Source: Herbaspirillum sp. meg3 (GTDB taxonomy: Bacteria; Pseudomonadota; Gammaproteobacteria; Burkholderiales; Burkholderiaceae_D). From it: a DNA stretch of 64,000 bases. This document shows positions 46,315 to 59,787 of this stretch, one piece after another; the first letter of the stretch is position 1; each line of letters begins with the position of its first letter. The position numbers were made by a program, and so were the translations under genes. The notes below the pieces were generated by a model. It searched no databases and had not been told where the DNA came from. It worked only from the letters and a program-made list of their open reading frames with translations. The stretch covers positions 930,001 to 994,000 of the forward strand of contig NZ_CP022736.1 of the NCBI RefSeq assembly GCF_002257565.1, given 5' to 3'.

Positions 46315-47514
46315 ATGTCACTTATTCAAAAGAGCACTCGTACCAGTTTACCTGCATTAGCCGTCATCGTCGCTGTATGTCTTGCCGCCTGCACGACAAC
46401 GCGCCCGCTCCCGCCGGTGACACCGCCGACTACCGCTACCAAACCGACAACGCCGACCAGGCCTGAAACTCAGGCGCAGACGCTGCAGCGAAGCACGTTT
46501 GCCGCCATGCCCGGCTGGGATCGCGATGAAGTGCGTGAGGCCTGGCCGGCTTTTCTGACTTCTTGCCAGACGCTGATTCGTCGCCCCGAGTGGAAAAACG
46601 CCTGTACGACTGCACGCCAGGTGAATGGCAATGACGAAGGCGCCGTTCGCGCGTTTTTTGAGTCCGGCTTTACGCCCTACAAGGTATTCAACCCGGACGG
46701 CAGCGATACCGGCCTGGTCACCGGCTATTACGAGCCTTTGCTGCGCGGATCGCGCAAACGCGGCGGACCGTATCAGACGCCTCTCTATAAGGCCCCGGAT
46801 GATTTGTTGACGATCGATTTGGCAAGCCTTTATCCGGAATTGAAAAACATGCGCCTGCGCGGCCGTGTGGTCGGCAACAAGGTTGTTCCATACTTCTCGC
46901 GTGCCGAGTTGCTGCAATCGGGAGCCTTGAACGGTAAGGAACTGGTCTGGGTGGATGATCCGGTGGAAGCCTTCTTCCTGCAGGTGCAAGGTTCCGGTCG
47001 CGTGATTCTGGATGGCTCGCAAGAGACGGTTCGTCTCGCCTATGCCGACCAGAACGGCTATCCCTACAAGTCCATTGGGCGTTATCTGGTCGATAAAGGT
47101 GAAATGACGTTGTCCCAGGCTTCTGCGCAAGGTATCAAGGCTTGGGTGATCGCCAATCCGTCGCGCCAGAATGAGCTGCTGAACGCCAATCCTAGCTACA
47201 TCTTCTTCAAGGAAGAGAAAGTTGGAGATCCGTCGAAGGGGCCGAACGGTGCGATGGGTTTGCCGCTGACCGGTCAGCGCTCGATTGCTGTTGATCGTCA
47301 GCATATTCCGCTGGGCGCGCCGGTGTTTTTGGCGACGACGCAGCCAAATAGTGATGCGCCTTTACAGCGCCTGGTGCTGGCGCAGGATACGGGCGGGGCG
47401 ATTCGCGGCGCAGTGCGGGCGGATTACTTCTGGGGGTTTGGCAATGAGGCAGGTGAAAAGGCTGGCGCGATGAAGCAGCGCGGCATGATGTGGGTGTTGT
47501 TGCCGAATCCCTGA
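46315..47514 (+). CDS. mltA: Membrane-bound lytic murein transglycosylase A
   Basis: Outer-membrane lipoprotein that cleaves peptidoglycan glycan strands. The signal ends in the lipobox LAACTTT, with the acylated Cys near residue 26. MltA domain: GLVTGYYEPLLRGSRKRGG, and a 3D (beta-barrel) domain near the C terminus with the catalytic Asp in LAQDTGGAIRGAVRADYFWG. At 399 aa it is standard. The start at 46315 lies 15 bases from the divergent small gene; a strong hairpin terminator follows. Confidence 0.95.
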   Translation: MSLIQKSTRTSLPALAVIVAVCLAACTTTRPLPPVTPPTTATKPTTPTRPETQAQTLQRSTFAAMPGWDRDEVREAWPAFLTSCQTLIRRPEWKNACTTARQVNGNDEGAVRAFFESGFTPYKVFNPDGSDTGLVTGYYEPLLRGSRKRGGPYQTPLYKAPDDLLTIDLASLYPELKNMRLRGRVVGNKVVPYFSRAELLQSGALNGKELVWVDDPVEAFFLQVQGSGRVILDGSQETVRLAYADQNGYPYKSIGRYLVDKGEMTLSQASAQGIKAWVIANPSRQNELLNANPSYIFFKEEKVGDPSKGPNGAMGLPLTGQRSIAVDRQHIPLGAPVFLATTQPNSDAPLQRLVLAQDTGGAIRGAVRADYFWGFGNEAGEKAGAMKQRGMMWVLLPNP

Positions 47515-47580
47515 TCTATCTTATAAAAGATGTCTGATGTCTTTTAGACTCTCTTAATACAATGCTCTGAGTGGACAAAG

Positions 47581-47617
47581 AAAACCCGGCTTGCCTACAT
47601 AAGGCAAGCCGGGTTTT
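47581..47617. terminator. Bidirectional terminator (mltA / universal stress protein)
   Basis: AAAACCCGGCTTGCC (47581-47595) and GGCAAGCCGGGTTTT (47603-47617) form a 15-bp perfect stem with a 7-nt loop and A/T flanks on both sides. It serves the two convergent genes. Confidence 0.94.
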
Positions 47618-47642
47618 TTATTGCGAGAAGGCTTTGTATGGA

Positions 47643-48080
47643 TTAGCGCAGAACCAGCACCGGGATGGAAGAATGTGCCAGCACCTTTTGCGTCTTGCTG
47701 CCGAGAAATAATCTGCTCAGGCCGCTGCGTCCATGTGATGCCATGAAAATCACGTCGCAATTGAATTTCTTGGCGGCGTTGACGATTTCCTCGTCCGGTG
47801 CGAATGACAGAACCGTGGTCGTTTCGCAGTCCACGCCGGCTGCCTTGGCAGCGTCGGAGATTTTCTTCACGTTTTGTTCGGCGAGAGTGCGGACATTCTC
47901 TTCATAGATGCCGGGATCGATTGCCATCGAGCTTTCGGCCAATGGCGAGAATGGATAGGGTTCTGCAACTGAAATGCCGATGATCTTGGATTTGCAGTGC
48001 TGCGCGTAGTCGATGGCGTTGGCAATGGCCTTGTCCGAGCGCTCCGATCCATCCGTTGGTACAAGAATGGTCTTGAACAT
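47643..48080 (-). CDS. Universal stress protein UspA family
   Basis: A 145-aa single-domain Usp protein. The ATP-binding signature GRSGLSRLFLGSKTQ is intact in the C-terminal half, and the N terminus MFKTILVPTDGSERSDKAIA is typical. GGAGGA lies six bases upstream of the start, a strong ribosome-binding site. It is probably a nucleotide-binding stress adaptor; no partner is visible. Divergent from the enoyl-CoA hydratase gene. Confidence 0.95.
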   Translation of the reverse strand: MFKTILVPTDGSERSDKAIANAIDYAQHCKSKIIGISVAEPYPFSPLAESSMAIDPGIYEENVRTLAEQNVKKISDAAKAAGVDCETTTVLSFAPDEEIVNAAKKFNCDVIFMASHGRSGLSRLFLGSKTQKVLAHSSIPVLVLR

Positions 48081-48249
48081 GTGATCCTCCTTTGCTGTGG
48101 TGAAGGGGGTATTCTCAGTATAGGCTCAGACATCAGCTGTGCGAACTAATTCCTGACGTCCCTTTGATCTCGCGCAAGTTTCATTGACGGTACAATCATC
48201 GGGGCAAGAATATTTCACTTCCGTGCTACCCCTATATAGAGGAGACAAG

Positions 48250-49026
48250 ATGAGTTACGAGAACATTTTGACCGAGACACAAGGCAAAGTCGGCGTGATC
48301 CGCCTTAACCGCCCGAAAGCGCTCAATGCCCTGAATGATCAGCTGATGACAGAGTTGGGCGAGGCTTTGCTGGCATTCGATGCCGACGACGCGCTGGGCT
48401 GTATCGTGATTACCGGCAGCGAGAAGGCATTCGCCGCTGGCGCTGATATCACCGTCATGGCCGGCTACAACTATATGGACGTGTTCAAGGGCGAGTTCAT
48501 CACGCGCAACTGGGAAACCATTCGCCGCGTACGCAAGCCAGTGATTGCCGCAGTGGCGGGTTATGCCCTGGGCGGCGGTTGCGAACTGGCCATGATGTGC
48601 GATTTCATCATTGCTGCAGATACAGCCAAATTCGGCCAGCCCGAAGTGAAGCTAGGCATCGTGCCTGGCGCCGGCGGTACGCAACGCCTGCCGCGCGCAG
48701 TTTCGAAAGCCAAAGCGATGGACCTGTGCCTCACCGGTCGTATGATGGATGCGCAGGAAGCCGAGCGCGCAGGATTGGTGTCGCGCGTTGTCGCCGCAGA
48801 CAAGCTCATGGATGAGGCGCTGGCTGCCGCCATTACGATTGCCGACATGTCGCAGCCGGTGGTCGCCATGATCAAGGACTCGGTGAATCGTGCCTACGAG
48901 TCGACGCTGTCCGAGGGCATCAAATATGAGCGGGCGATGTTCTACAGCTGCTTCGCCACGGAAGATCAGACCGAAGGTATGAAAGCATTCATGGAGAAGC
49001 GTCCACCGAACTTCAAGAACCAATAA
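48250..49026 (+). CDS. Enoyl-CoA hydratase
   Basis: Crotonase-fold hydratase of 258 aa, adding water to trans-2-enoyl-CoA in beta-oxidation. ATG 48250 follows GAGGAGA. The oxyanion and catalytic-Glu segments are AFAAGADI, YALGGGCELAMM and KLGIVPGAGGTQRLPR, so both catalytic Glu residues are present. It resembles the short-chain EchA/PaaF-type enzyme. It stands alone with its own terminator. Confidence 0.94.
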   Translation: MSYENILTETQGKVGVIRLNRPKALNALNDQLMTELGEALLAFDADDALGCIVITGSEKAFAAGADITVMAGYNYMDVFKGEFITRNWETIRRVRKPVIAAVAGYALGGGCELAMMCDFIIAADTAKFGQPEVKLGIVPGAGGTQRLPRAVSKAKAMDLCLTGRMMDAQEAERAGLVSRVVAADKLMDEALAAAITIADMSQPVVAMIKDSVNRAYESTLSEGIKYERAMFYSCFATEDQTEGMKAFMEKRPPNFKNQ

Positions 49027-49052
49027 TCTGCGGTTCTAGTTTAGATAGGAAA

Positions 49053-49088
49053 CGAAGCCCATCCCGTCAGGGATGGGCTTCGTGCTTT
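49053..49088 (+). terminator. Intrinsic terminator of the enoyl-CoA hydratase gene
   Basis: CGAAGCCCATCCC (49053-49065), loop GTCA, GGGATGGGCTTCG (49070-49082), then TGCTTTT. Perfect 13-bp stem. Confidence 0.92.
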
Positions 49089-49179
49089 TGGGTTTGACTT
49101 TTGATTGAGCTGTAATCCAGAGCTGGCAAGGGTTTGCGTCTGATGGATAAAGAAAGTTCAAATAATTTCGCAAAAGGGG

Positions 49180-49209
49180 TTGCGGTATTGGCGGGAGCTT
49201 TGCTATAGT
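49180..49209 (+). promoter_or_regulatory. Candidate rrn upstream promoter
   Basis: TTGCGG (49180-49185) and TATAGT (49204-49209) with an 18-base spacer, followed by a C/T-rich discriminator, 420 bases before the 16S gene. It fits a first rRNA promoter of the P1 type. An AT-rich stretch (49155-49175) just upstream could act as an UP element. Confidence 0.5.
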
Positions 49210-49342
49210 TCGCCTCCCCGCTGATTCAGCGATGCAGCAAGCCGCAAGGCAGCGCAGATTTGAAGAGGTTGGGGAAAGTAAAACAGGTTTTTGGAAGTGA
49301 GAAGTTGCAGTAAGAATTTTTAGTGAGGCGTTAAAAAAGATG

Positions 49343-49371
49343 TTGACGCAAATTAAAAAACACTACATAAT
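49343..49371 (+). promoter_or_regulatory. Candidate rrn second promoter
   Basis: TTGACG (49343-49348) and CATAAT (49366-49371) with a 17-base, A-rich spacer. It is the closest match to consensus in the region, 260 bases before 16S. The 604-base space from the enoyl-CoA hydratase stop to 16S otherwise holds only the terminator, the other promoter and the boxA, with no gene. Confidence 0.6.
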
Positions 49372-49450
49372 CTCGTTTCTCTGCTGCTGACAAACAAAAC
49401 GATTTGTTGGCGACGCAAGCGGTAGTTGATACTGCGGCGAAGCAGTAAAG

Positions 49451-49470
49451 GTTCTTTAAAAATTAACAGT
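49451..49470 (+). promoter_or_regulatory. rrn leader boxA-like antitermination site
   Basis: GGTTCTTTAAAAATTAACAG resembles the rrn boxA (consensus TGCTCTTTAACA) where NusB/NusE load. It sits in the leader about 160 bases before 16S. A closer copy occurs between tRNA-Ala and 23S. Confidence 0.6.
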
Positions 49471-49630
49471 CGATAAGCGTGGGCGTTTAATGAAGTGCGA
49501 CAGACTTTCGGGTCTGGAAACTTTAAATATTTAAACGCTCACAAAGAAATATAGGTAAGAAATTATCTGTCAGTATTTTGAGTGAGTGACCGATTCGCAA
49601 GAATCAGCCAGAAATGGCAAAACAGAGATT

Positions 49631-51166
<1,536 letters not shown>

Positions 51167-51278
51167 GAGTGCGCATGAAGTTAAGCGTCCACACTTATCG
51201 TCTGTTAGTAAAGAAGAACAGTTATTCGGTTGCGGCGCAGGCAATGCCTGCATGCTGGCTCTGATTACTGATCCAAGC

Positions 51279-51355
51279 GGGTCTGTAGCTCAGCTGGTTA
51301 GAGCACCGTGTTGATAACGCGGGGGTCGTTGGTTCGAGCCCAACCAGACCCACCA
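51279..51355 (+). tRNA. tRNA-Ile (anticodon GAT)
   Basis: 77-nt cloverleaf with acceptor GGGTCTG/CAGACCC, anticodon loop TTGATAA (GAT), T-arm GGTTCGAGCC and encoded CCA. In the 16S-23S spacer, followed by tRNA-Ala. Confidence 0.97.
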
Positions 51356-51363
51356 AAAGTTTC

Positions 51364-51439
51364 GGGGGTTTAGCTCAGCTGGGAGAGCACCTGCTTTGCA
51401 AGCAGGGGGTCGTCGGTTCGATCCCGTCAACCTCCACCA
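51364..51439 (+). tRNA. tRNA-Ala (anticodon TGC)
   Basis: 76-nt cloverleaf with acceptor GGGGGTT/AACCTCC (one G-T pair), anticodon stem CTGCT/AGCAG, loop TTTGCAA (TGC), T-arm GGTTCGATCC and CCA. Eight bases follow tRNA-Ile. Confidence 0.97.
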
Positions 51440-51514
51440 GAAACGTCAAACCTAAGTCGCATGCAAAACGCGTGTGGATTTAGGTTTGGTCTTTTAGTGA
51501 TCAATAGCTGTTTT

Positions 51515-51530
51515 TGTTCTTTAACAATCT
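51515..51530 (+). promoter_or_regulatory. rrn spacer boxA
   Basis: TGTTCTTTAACAATCT, a nearly exact boxA (TGCTCTTTAACA), lies between tRNA-Ala and 23S, where rrn antitermination complexes bind. The remaining spacer (51440-51724) contains no gene. Confidence 0.8.
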
Positions 51531-51724
51531 GGAAGAAGTAAAGTATTCGTCAACGACGCGCGCCAGGATTTCGATCCTTGTGTGAGAAGTTGATGGGTGT
51601 GATTGTATCAATCAAAGTATTACGAAGTGATCTTAGCAATTAGAAGACTTACTTTGGCAATACGGCAAACGCTAAACTCAAAAAGCTCTATAACGATCTC
51701 TCGGAAGAGAGGCTAACGTTATAG

Positions 51725-54598
<2,874 letters not shown>

Positions 54599-54735
54599 AT
54601 AACATTAGCTGTTATAGCTTTAGAGTTTAAAATGTGTTTGCCAATGTGCATCACACCAAAATATATTTACTTCTTCCCAGATTGCGTTGTTTGGCCATCC
54701 TAGTTCCAATTGGACCCAAGCAACACTACAAGTTA

Positions 54736-54850
54736 TGCCTGATGACTATAGCAAGTTGGTACCACCCCTTCCCATCCCGAACAGGACCGTGAAACGACTT
54801 CGCGCCGATGATAGTGCTGCAACCAGTGTGAAAGTAGGTCATCGTCAGGC
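54736..54850 (+). rRNA. rrf: 5S ribosomal RNA
   Basis: About 115 nt, starting TGCCTGATGACTATAGCAAG and ending GTCAGGC, with the conserved CCCGAACAGG...GTGAAACG loop B region and terminal TGCCTGA/TCAGGC stem. No tRNA follows it, so the operon ends here. Confidence 0.95.
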
Positions 54851-54864
54851 TATTAATTAAGCTT

Positions 54865-54897
54865 AAGCCCCATACCATCAGGTGTGGGGCTTTTTGC
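54865..54897 (+). terminator. rRNA operon terminator
   Basis: AAGCCCCATACC (54865-54876), loop ATCA, GGTGTGGGGCTT (54881-54892) and TTT: a 12-bp stem with one G-T pair. Confidence 0.92.
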
Positions 54898-55531
54898 TGT
54901 CCAATCCACAATTACAGCAAGCAGGCAGACAACGCCACCCTAACTTCACAACACCGTACGCCATTACTCTTCGTACTCAGCAATTCTCCTCATCCCAGGA
55001 ATACAGCGGACTTCATTGCTATTTCCCCTGCACATCGTCCGCAACTCAACGCGCAATCTTCAGCGCTTATCCTCCAGCCCTCGTAATATCCCTGAATTCC
55101 ACAACACGGCTTCCTCGACGGAAATGCTGGTTCATCGATACGTCATCGTTCTGATGGCAGACTGATCTGCCTGCTATTTATCTGCTGCGTTTCAGGCCTC
55201 CTTATTCTGTATCAGCCTCATTATCGACAAGCCGCAGCTTCAATCCGCTACTATCCGTCCCTCATCTGGCAACCTCTCTCAAGCAAATTTAACGGACTGC
55301 TCTAAGCCGAACGCTTCAACAACTACCGGAATGCTTAAACGCAATGCCAGTAAAACGGTAGTACAGCAGTGATTAGTAGTGTCCGAAGCCATACGCGTTA
55401 CATAAATGCTCGATAGATCATCAACCTCCGGATCCTAGTCAGCATGGTCGCATCGGCACTCCTGCTTGTGCCGCCTTCGATCCATGCGCTAGCCTCATCA
55501 AACAACGCGTTACTGCTACATCCTCAAGACG
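54898..55531. other. Long non-coding stretch after the rRNA operon
   Basis: About 630 bases with no credible gene. The longest plus-strand frame starts inside the rRNA terminator and lacks a ribosome-binding site or family resemblance; it is rejected. I see no tRNA, direct repeats or strong hairpins. It may be a rapidly evolving rRNA-adjacent spacer or the remains of deleted genes. Confidence 0.5.
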
Positions 55532-55563
55532 AAAAAAAACCGGTCATTGACCGGTTTTTTTCG
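55532..55563 (-). terminator. Intrinsic terminator of pagL
   Basis: A symmetric hairpin (A-run, CCGGTCA, T, TGACCGG, T-run) ends in eight T on the minus strand, 30 bases past the pagL stop. Confidence 0.9.
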
Positions 55564-55593
55564 TGCTGTCAGAATCGACTGCCGATCAAACAA

Positions 55594-56136
55594 TCAGAAG
55601 CGGTAAGCAGCTTTGAGAACTGCGAAGTTTACGCCGCCGTTTGGCTGCTTGATACCGCCGTTCGAAAAGTGTTGCAGCTTCAGGCCGACGTCCAAGCCGT
55701 TTGCAAACACGTAACCAGTGCCGAGGTGGTCGCCGAATTGGAATGCGGTCGACAGCTTCTTGGTGTCATTGTTATACAGCGAGGAAAACAGGTGAACGCC
55801 GATGCCGGCTTCGCCGTAGAAACCCTTCTTGTCATCGCGTTGGAAGCGGAAGACCGGTGTAAAACCAATGTCAGTGAAGTTCTTGCTGCTGTCGGTGTTG
55901 TTGTAACGCTTTTCATGCCACTCGGCGACTGTCAGATCCCAGTAACCGCCGATATGCGTGCCGTTGGATTGCCACCAGGCTGTGTTCTTCCAGTCCCATT
56001 GCGCACCCAGACGCAGCATCTGGACTTTGGAACCGGCACCGGCTTCGACGGAGACGGAATCAACAGCGTAGCTGGAAGTTTGCAGACCGATCAGAGCGAC
56101 GGCGGCGACGGTGAGTTTGAGGGCAAATTTTTTCAT
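55594..56136 (-). CDS. pagL: Lipid A 3-O-deacylase PagL
   Basis: Outer-membrane beta-barrel that removes the 3-O-linked acyl chain of lipid A. The ATG at 56136 gives MKKFALKLTVAAVALIGLQT with cleavage near SYA-VD; an ATG two codons earlier (56142) is equally possible. The PagL active site is seen as KLQHFSNGGIKQPNGGVNF, with the catalytic His-Ser pair HFS, and the barrel strands end AVLKAAYRF. It is about 180 aa. Monocistronic with its own terminator. Together with pagP it implies adjustable lipid A acylation in this bacterium. Confidence 0.9.
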   Translation of the reverse strand: MKKFALKLTVAAVALIGLQTSSYAVDSVSVEAGAGSKVQMLRLGAQWDWKNTAWWQSNGTHIGGYWDLTVAEWHEKRYNNTDSSKNFTDIGFTPVFRFQRDDKKGFYGEAGIGVHLFSSLYNNDTKKLSTAFQFGDHLGTGYVFANGLDVGLKLQHFSNGGIKQPNGGVNFAVLKAAYRF

Positions 56137-56447
56137 CGACATGGAGTTTTCGCTAGAGTAAATATTGTTGAATATCGAAATAGAGTGTGTTGTACTGAGT
56201 CGGATACGATCCACAAACACTTGGATGTATTTTCTCATAACAACTAGTAAAGACAGCAAGTCTTGAACAAGCGTGACCGTGATTGTCGCTGAAATTGGAC
56301 AGCTTTGCTGCCAGCCGCTCAAAATGGAACTATTTCATTGGCAAATAGGCAATGCATTCTGGCCGATGTCGAGTCATCACAGGCAGGAGCAACAACATCG
56401 GACGCCTGCGCATCCACAAAATCAGTAATGGCCAAACTGACCGATAC
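56137..56447. other. Intergenic region upstream of pagL
   Basis: 311 bases between the pagL start and the stop of the lactonase gene, holding the pagL promoter. No clear -35/-10 pair or PhoP-box repeat was recognised. The AT-rich part around 56150-56280 is the likely promoter zone. No gene seen. Confidence 0.45.
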
Positions 56448-57341
56448 TCAAGCCTGATAGGCAAATTCCGGCAAGCCGGGGACGTCCACGCGTATAGACA
56501 ATACACAACCGGATAGCGGGTATTGCGCAAGCTCTGCCTCGCTACGGCCATTCCTGCCCGTCGTGATGTAGAGCGTACGGAGATCTTCACCTCCGAACGC
56601 AACCATCGTCGGGCAGCGCGCAGGTAGTTTGATTTCCTGCAGAATGTCGCCGTTCGCCGAAAGCCGCAGCACACGTCCGCCTTCAAACATCGCACACCAG
56701 TACGCATTCTCGCTGTCAACTGCAGCGCCGTCCGGACGTCCTCCATAATCAGGTGCACTCTTGTCCGTATCGAACTGTTTGAACAAACGCTTGTTGCTGG
56801 TCTGGCCGCCGGCGAGATCGAAATCGTAGGCGTCGATCCGATGCGCCGGCGTGTTCGAATGAAACATTGTGCGTTTGTCCGTGCTGAATGCCACGCCGTT
56901 CGAGGTCGTCACCGGATGCGCTGCATCGCGCAACTGACCTCGTTCAAAGCAAAACAAACTGCCCAGTTGCTGATCACGCGGTTCGTAAATCGTCCCGGTC
57001 CACAAACGCCCCAAGGCGTCGCAGCGGCCGTCATTGAAGCGCAGCTTGCTCTCGTCATAAGGCGCATCGTGCAAGAGGGTCATCTCGCCACTTTCCGTAT
57101 TCAGCCGGAACAGGCCATTGCGCAAGGCAACTACCAGGCCTCCCTCGGCGTGCATGGCGATGCAACCAGGTTCTTCCGGCATCGGCCACGAGCGATGCAT
57201 GCTACTGGCAACCTGCAAACGATGAATGGCTTTGCCTGGAATGTCGATCCAATACAAGGCGCTTTCGCCAGCGCTCCATAGCGGGCATTCACCGAGTTGC
57301 ATGGGATGTTCGAAGGCGACATGGATTTCAGTTGAAGACAT
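56448..57341 (-). CDS. SMP-30/gluconolactonase family lactonase
   Basis: Six-bladed beta-propeller lactonase of 297 aa. The metal-binding residues fall in HPMQLGECPLW (Glu), KLRFNDGRCDALGRLWTGTI (Asn/Asp), TSNGVAFSTDKRTM (Asn) and GRPDGAAVDSENAYWCAMF (Asp). Likely hydrolyses a sugar lactone to the aldonate, which the downstream-acting dehydratase could use. It lies 287 bases after the SDR of the sugar-acid operon on the same strand, so it is probably part of the same pathway though perhaps separately transcribed. Confidence 0.9.
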   Translation of the reverse strand: MSSTEIHVAFEHPMQLGECPLWSAGESALYWIDIPGKAIHRLQVASSMHRSWPMPEEPGCIAMHAEGGLVVALRNGLFRLNTESGEMTLLHDAPYDESKLRFNDGRCDALGRLWTGTIYEPRDQQLGSLFCFERGQLRDAAHPVTTSNGVAFSTDKRTMFHSNTPAHRIDAYDFDLAGGQTSNKRLFKQFDTDKSAPDYGGRPDGAAVDSENAYWCAMFEGGRVLRLSANGDILQEIKLPARCPTMVAFGGEDLRTLYITTGRNGRSEAELAQYPLSGCVLSIRVDVPGLPEFAYQA

Positions 57342-57628
57342 GGGCAGCTATTCCGTGAGAAGAAACAGCATTATGCCCACTGTGCCGAGAACGGTACAAC
57401 GTCAATAGCCCGAAAATAGAAAGAAAAAATCTGTGGGCAATGCGGTAAGGACGCCCAAAGCACGACGGCCTCCGCCGATATCACTACCGGGGAGGCCGCG
57501 AAAAAATACTCAGTGCCGGCGACAGATGTGCGGCAAAAGGTGTGTGAGAAACACACCGCACAACCACTCACTCAAACATCGCAACGATGTAGCAAACTAC
57601 ATCGCAGCAAGGTCGTCCGTTAAAACAA

Positions 57629-58399
57629 TCAGTTGGACCAGCCACCGTCAATCATGTGGATCGCGCCAGTAGTGAATGCTGATTCTTCAGACGCAAGGAA
57701 CAGCGCCAGCAGCGCGACTTCTTCTGCCTTGCCGATACGGCCCATTGGCTGGCGTGCCACAAATGCCTGGCGTACTTCCTCCTCGCTCTTGCCGCTTTCC
57801 TTGGCTTGCGTGGTGATGCGTTGATTCAGCGAAGGCGACTCGATGGTGCCTGGACAGATGGCATTGCAACGTACGCCCTGGGCGACGAAGTCTGCCGCAA
57901 CTGATTTGGTCAGGCCGACCACAGCCGCCTTGCTGGCGCCGTAGGCAAAACGATTTGCCACGCCCTTGACACTCGATGCGGCAGAAGCAATGTTGACGAT
58001 CGAACCCGACTTCTTGGCCAGCATGCCCGGCAGCACCGCACGGATAGTGTGGAACATTGCCTTGGCGTTCAGGTTAAAAGAGAAGTCCCAGGCTTTGTCA
58101 TCGCAATCCAGGATGTTGCCGGCGGCGACGTAGCCTGCGCAGTTGAACAGTACGTCGATGGTGCCGATGTCTGCCACCAGCTGCTTGATGGCAGCGTCGT
58201 CGGTCACGTCCAGCAGACGGGTTTCCACGCCGGCGATGCCCGCCAACTCATCCAGATGCTGTTTGCTGATGTCGGTGGCGATGACGCGTGCGCCTTCCTT
58301 GGCGAACAGCTCGGTCGAAGCGCGGCCGATACCCTGGGCTGCGGCAGTGATCAATACGGTCTTGCCGGCCAGGCGTCCAGAAGATTGCGATTGCGACAT
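57629..58399 (-). CDS. SDR dehydrogenase, 2-keto-3-deoxyaldonate 4-dehydrogenase-like
   Basis: A 256-aa short-chain dehydrogenase closely resembling human BDH2/DHRS6 and bacterial 2-keto-3-deoxy-L-fuconate/pentonate 4-dehydrogenases. Cofactor loop TAAAQGIGRAS, ATDIS (an Asp fitting NAD), NCAG, catalytic Ser-Tyr-Lys in SAASSVKG..FAYGASKAAVVG, and the family ending HMIDGGWSN. Placed between a UxaA-like dehydratase and an FAH-like hydrolase, it probably oxidises the C4 hydroxyl of the keto-deoxy acid. The exact sugar is inferred. Twelve bases after the hydrolase gene. Confidence 0.85.
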   Translation of the reverse strand: MSQSQSSGRLAGKTVLITAAAQGIGRASTELFAKEGARVIATDISKQHLDELAGIAGVETRLLDVTDDAAIKQLVADIGTIDVLFNCAGYVAAGNILDCDDKAWDFSFNLNAKAMFHTIRAVLPGMLAKKSGSIVNIASAASSVKGVANRFAYGASKAAVVGLTKSVAADFVAQGVRCNAICPGTIESPSLNQRITTQAKESGKSEEEVRQAFVARQPMGRIGKAEEVALLALFLASEESAFTTGAIHMIDGGWSN

Positions 58400-58411
58400 G
58401 GGGGATTTCCT

Positions 58412-59584
58412 TTAAATGAGTTTTCGTTGTGCGAGATTCTTGATCAGCGCCGTCAGTCCAAATGTCCACGGCGAGACCTTGTCGGTAAAGTTGACTTTGT
58501 TCACCAGCGCGCCCAGCTTAGGTGTTGCGATCGTCACGATGTCTGCGACCTGATGCGTGAAGCCTTGACCCGGGCCGAAACGATCCTGCGTCGGCGCAAA
58601 CATCGTACCGAGGAAGAGCACCAGTCCGTCAGGGTATTGGTGGTTCGGGCCAATCGCGTGTTCCACCAGATTCAATGGATCGCGACTGATCATCGACATC
58701 GAGCTGCTGCCTTTGAGCGTAAAGCCTTCTGTACCGTCTACCCGCATTGTAAGTTCGGCGCGCCGTACATCGTCAATTGAAAAGTTTGCATCGAATAGAC
58801 GAATGAAAGGCCCGACGGCGCACGAAGCATTGTTGTCCTTGGCTTTGCCCAGCAGCAGAGCGCTGCGGCCTTCGAAATCGCGCAGGTTGACGTCATTGCC
58901 CAGCGTCGCGCCGACCGTCTCTCCGCGGCTGTTGACGGCCAGGACGATCTCCGGCTCAGGATTGTTCCAGACCGACTTGGGATGGATACCGACTTCATCG
59001 CCGAGACCGACGGAAGACAGCGGCTGCGCCTTGGTGAAGATTTCGGCGTCGGGGCCGATACCGACTTCCAGGTATTGCGACCACACGCCTTGTTCCAGCA
59101 GCACTTCCTTGAGCTTGGCGGCTCCTTCGGATCCAGGCACCACGCTCGACAGGTTGTCCCCGATGACCGCAGTGATGGCCTTGCGTACGGATTCAGCCTT
59201 GCCGGCGTCGCCGCGCGCTTGCTCTTCGATCACACGCTCCAGCATGCTGGCGACGAAGGTCACGCCGCTAGCTTTGACTGCTTGCAGGTCGATCGGCGCC
59301 AGCAGCCATGGACGCGACGTATCGCGGGTGGCAGCGTCGGCGTTGGCCAGCAGTTCTTCCAGCGAAGCCAGGCGTGGCGCCTTGGCTTGTGCGACCGCTG
59401 CGGCAGGATTGTCGAGTTCCAGCAATTGGCTCGATGTTGCGGCGACAGCGCTCAGGTCGTACACGCCGTCGGCTTGCACCTTCACCAGTACGGGGCCGAC
59501 GTTTGGTTGCCAGATGCGGCCGATCAGGGTTGCTTGTTGATGATCTTCAGGCAGATGCGCCTGAATCGTGAATGCTTGTGCCAT
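58412..59584 (-). CDS. Fumarylacetoacetate hydrolase family protein (2,4-diketo-3-deoxyaldonate hydrolase-like)
   Basis: A 390-aa FAH-superfamily enzyme of the AraD1-like group. The metal ligands fall in NNPEPEIVLAV (Glu-x-Glu), GNDVNLRDFEG (Asp) and a downstream Lys. Such proteins hydrolyse the C-C bond of 2,4-diketo-3-deoxy acids. In this operon it would follow the SDR step, producing pyruvate and a hydroxyacid (glycolate from a pentose, lactate from a 6-deoxyhexose). This resembles the non-phosphorylative pentose route I recall as characterised in Herbaspirillum huttiense (from memory, unchecked). The long N-terminal region is typical of this subgroup. Confidence 0.85.
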   Translation of the reverse strand: MAQAFTIQAHLPEDHQQATLIGRIWQPNVGPVLVKVQADGVYDLSAVAATSSQLLELDNPAAAVAQAKAPRLASLEELLANADAATRDTSRPWLLAPIDLQAVKASGVTFVASMLERVIEEQARGDAGKAESVRKAITAVIGDNLSSVVPGSEGAAKLKEVLLEQGVWSQYLEVGIGPDAEIFTKAQPLSSVGLGDEVGIHPKSVWNNPEPEIVLAVNSRGETVGATLGNDVNLRDFEGRSALLLGKAKDNNASCAVGPFIRLFDANFSIDDVRRAELTMRVDGTEGFTLKGSSSMSMISRDPLNLVEHAIGPNHQYPDGLVLFLGTMFAPTQDRFGPGQGFTHQVADIVTIATPKLGALVNKVNFTDKVSPWTFGLTALIKNLAQRKLI

Positions 59585-59787
59585 GCCTGCTCCAGATGAA
59601 GGTCAGTCGAAGAACGAAATGCCGGGAAGAAGACGAAACTGCCCGGACGAGATGCTGAGAAATGTCCCCGGGAAAACTTCATGGAAAATTCCCTGAAACA
59701 TGTCGCAACACCCTGAAGGAATAACTGCCGAAGGCAAAAACTGCCGCCGGCAAATATAGCGCCGGCAGCAGCAAGGAGAAAAAATGA

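Noticed and set aside
54882..55154. Possible 90-aa gene after the rRNA operon
   Set aside because: Starts inside the rRNA terminator, has no ribosome-binding site and no recognisable domain.
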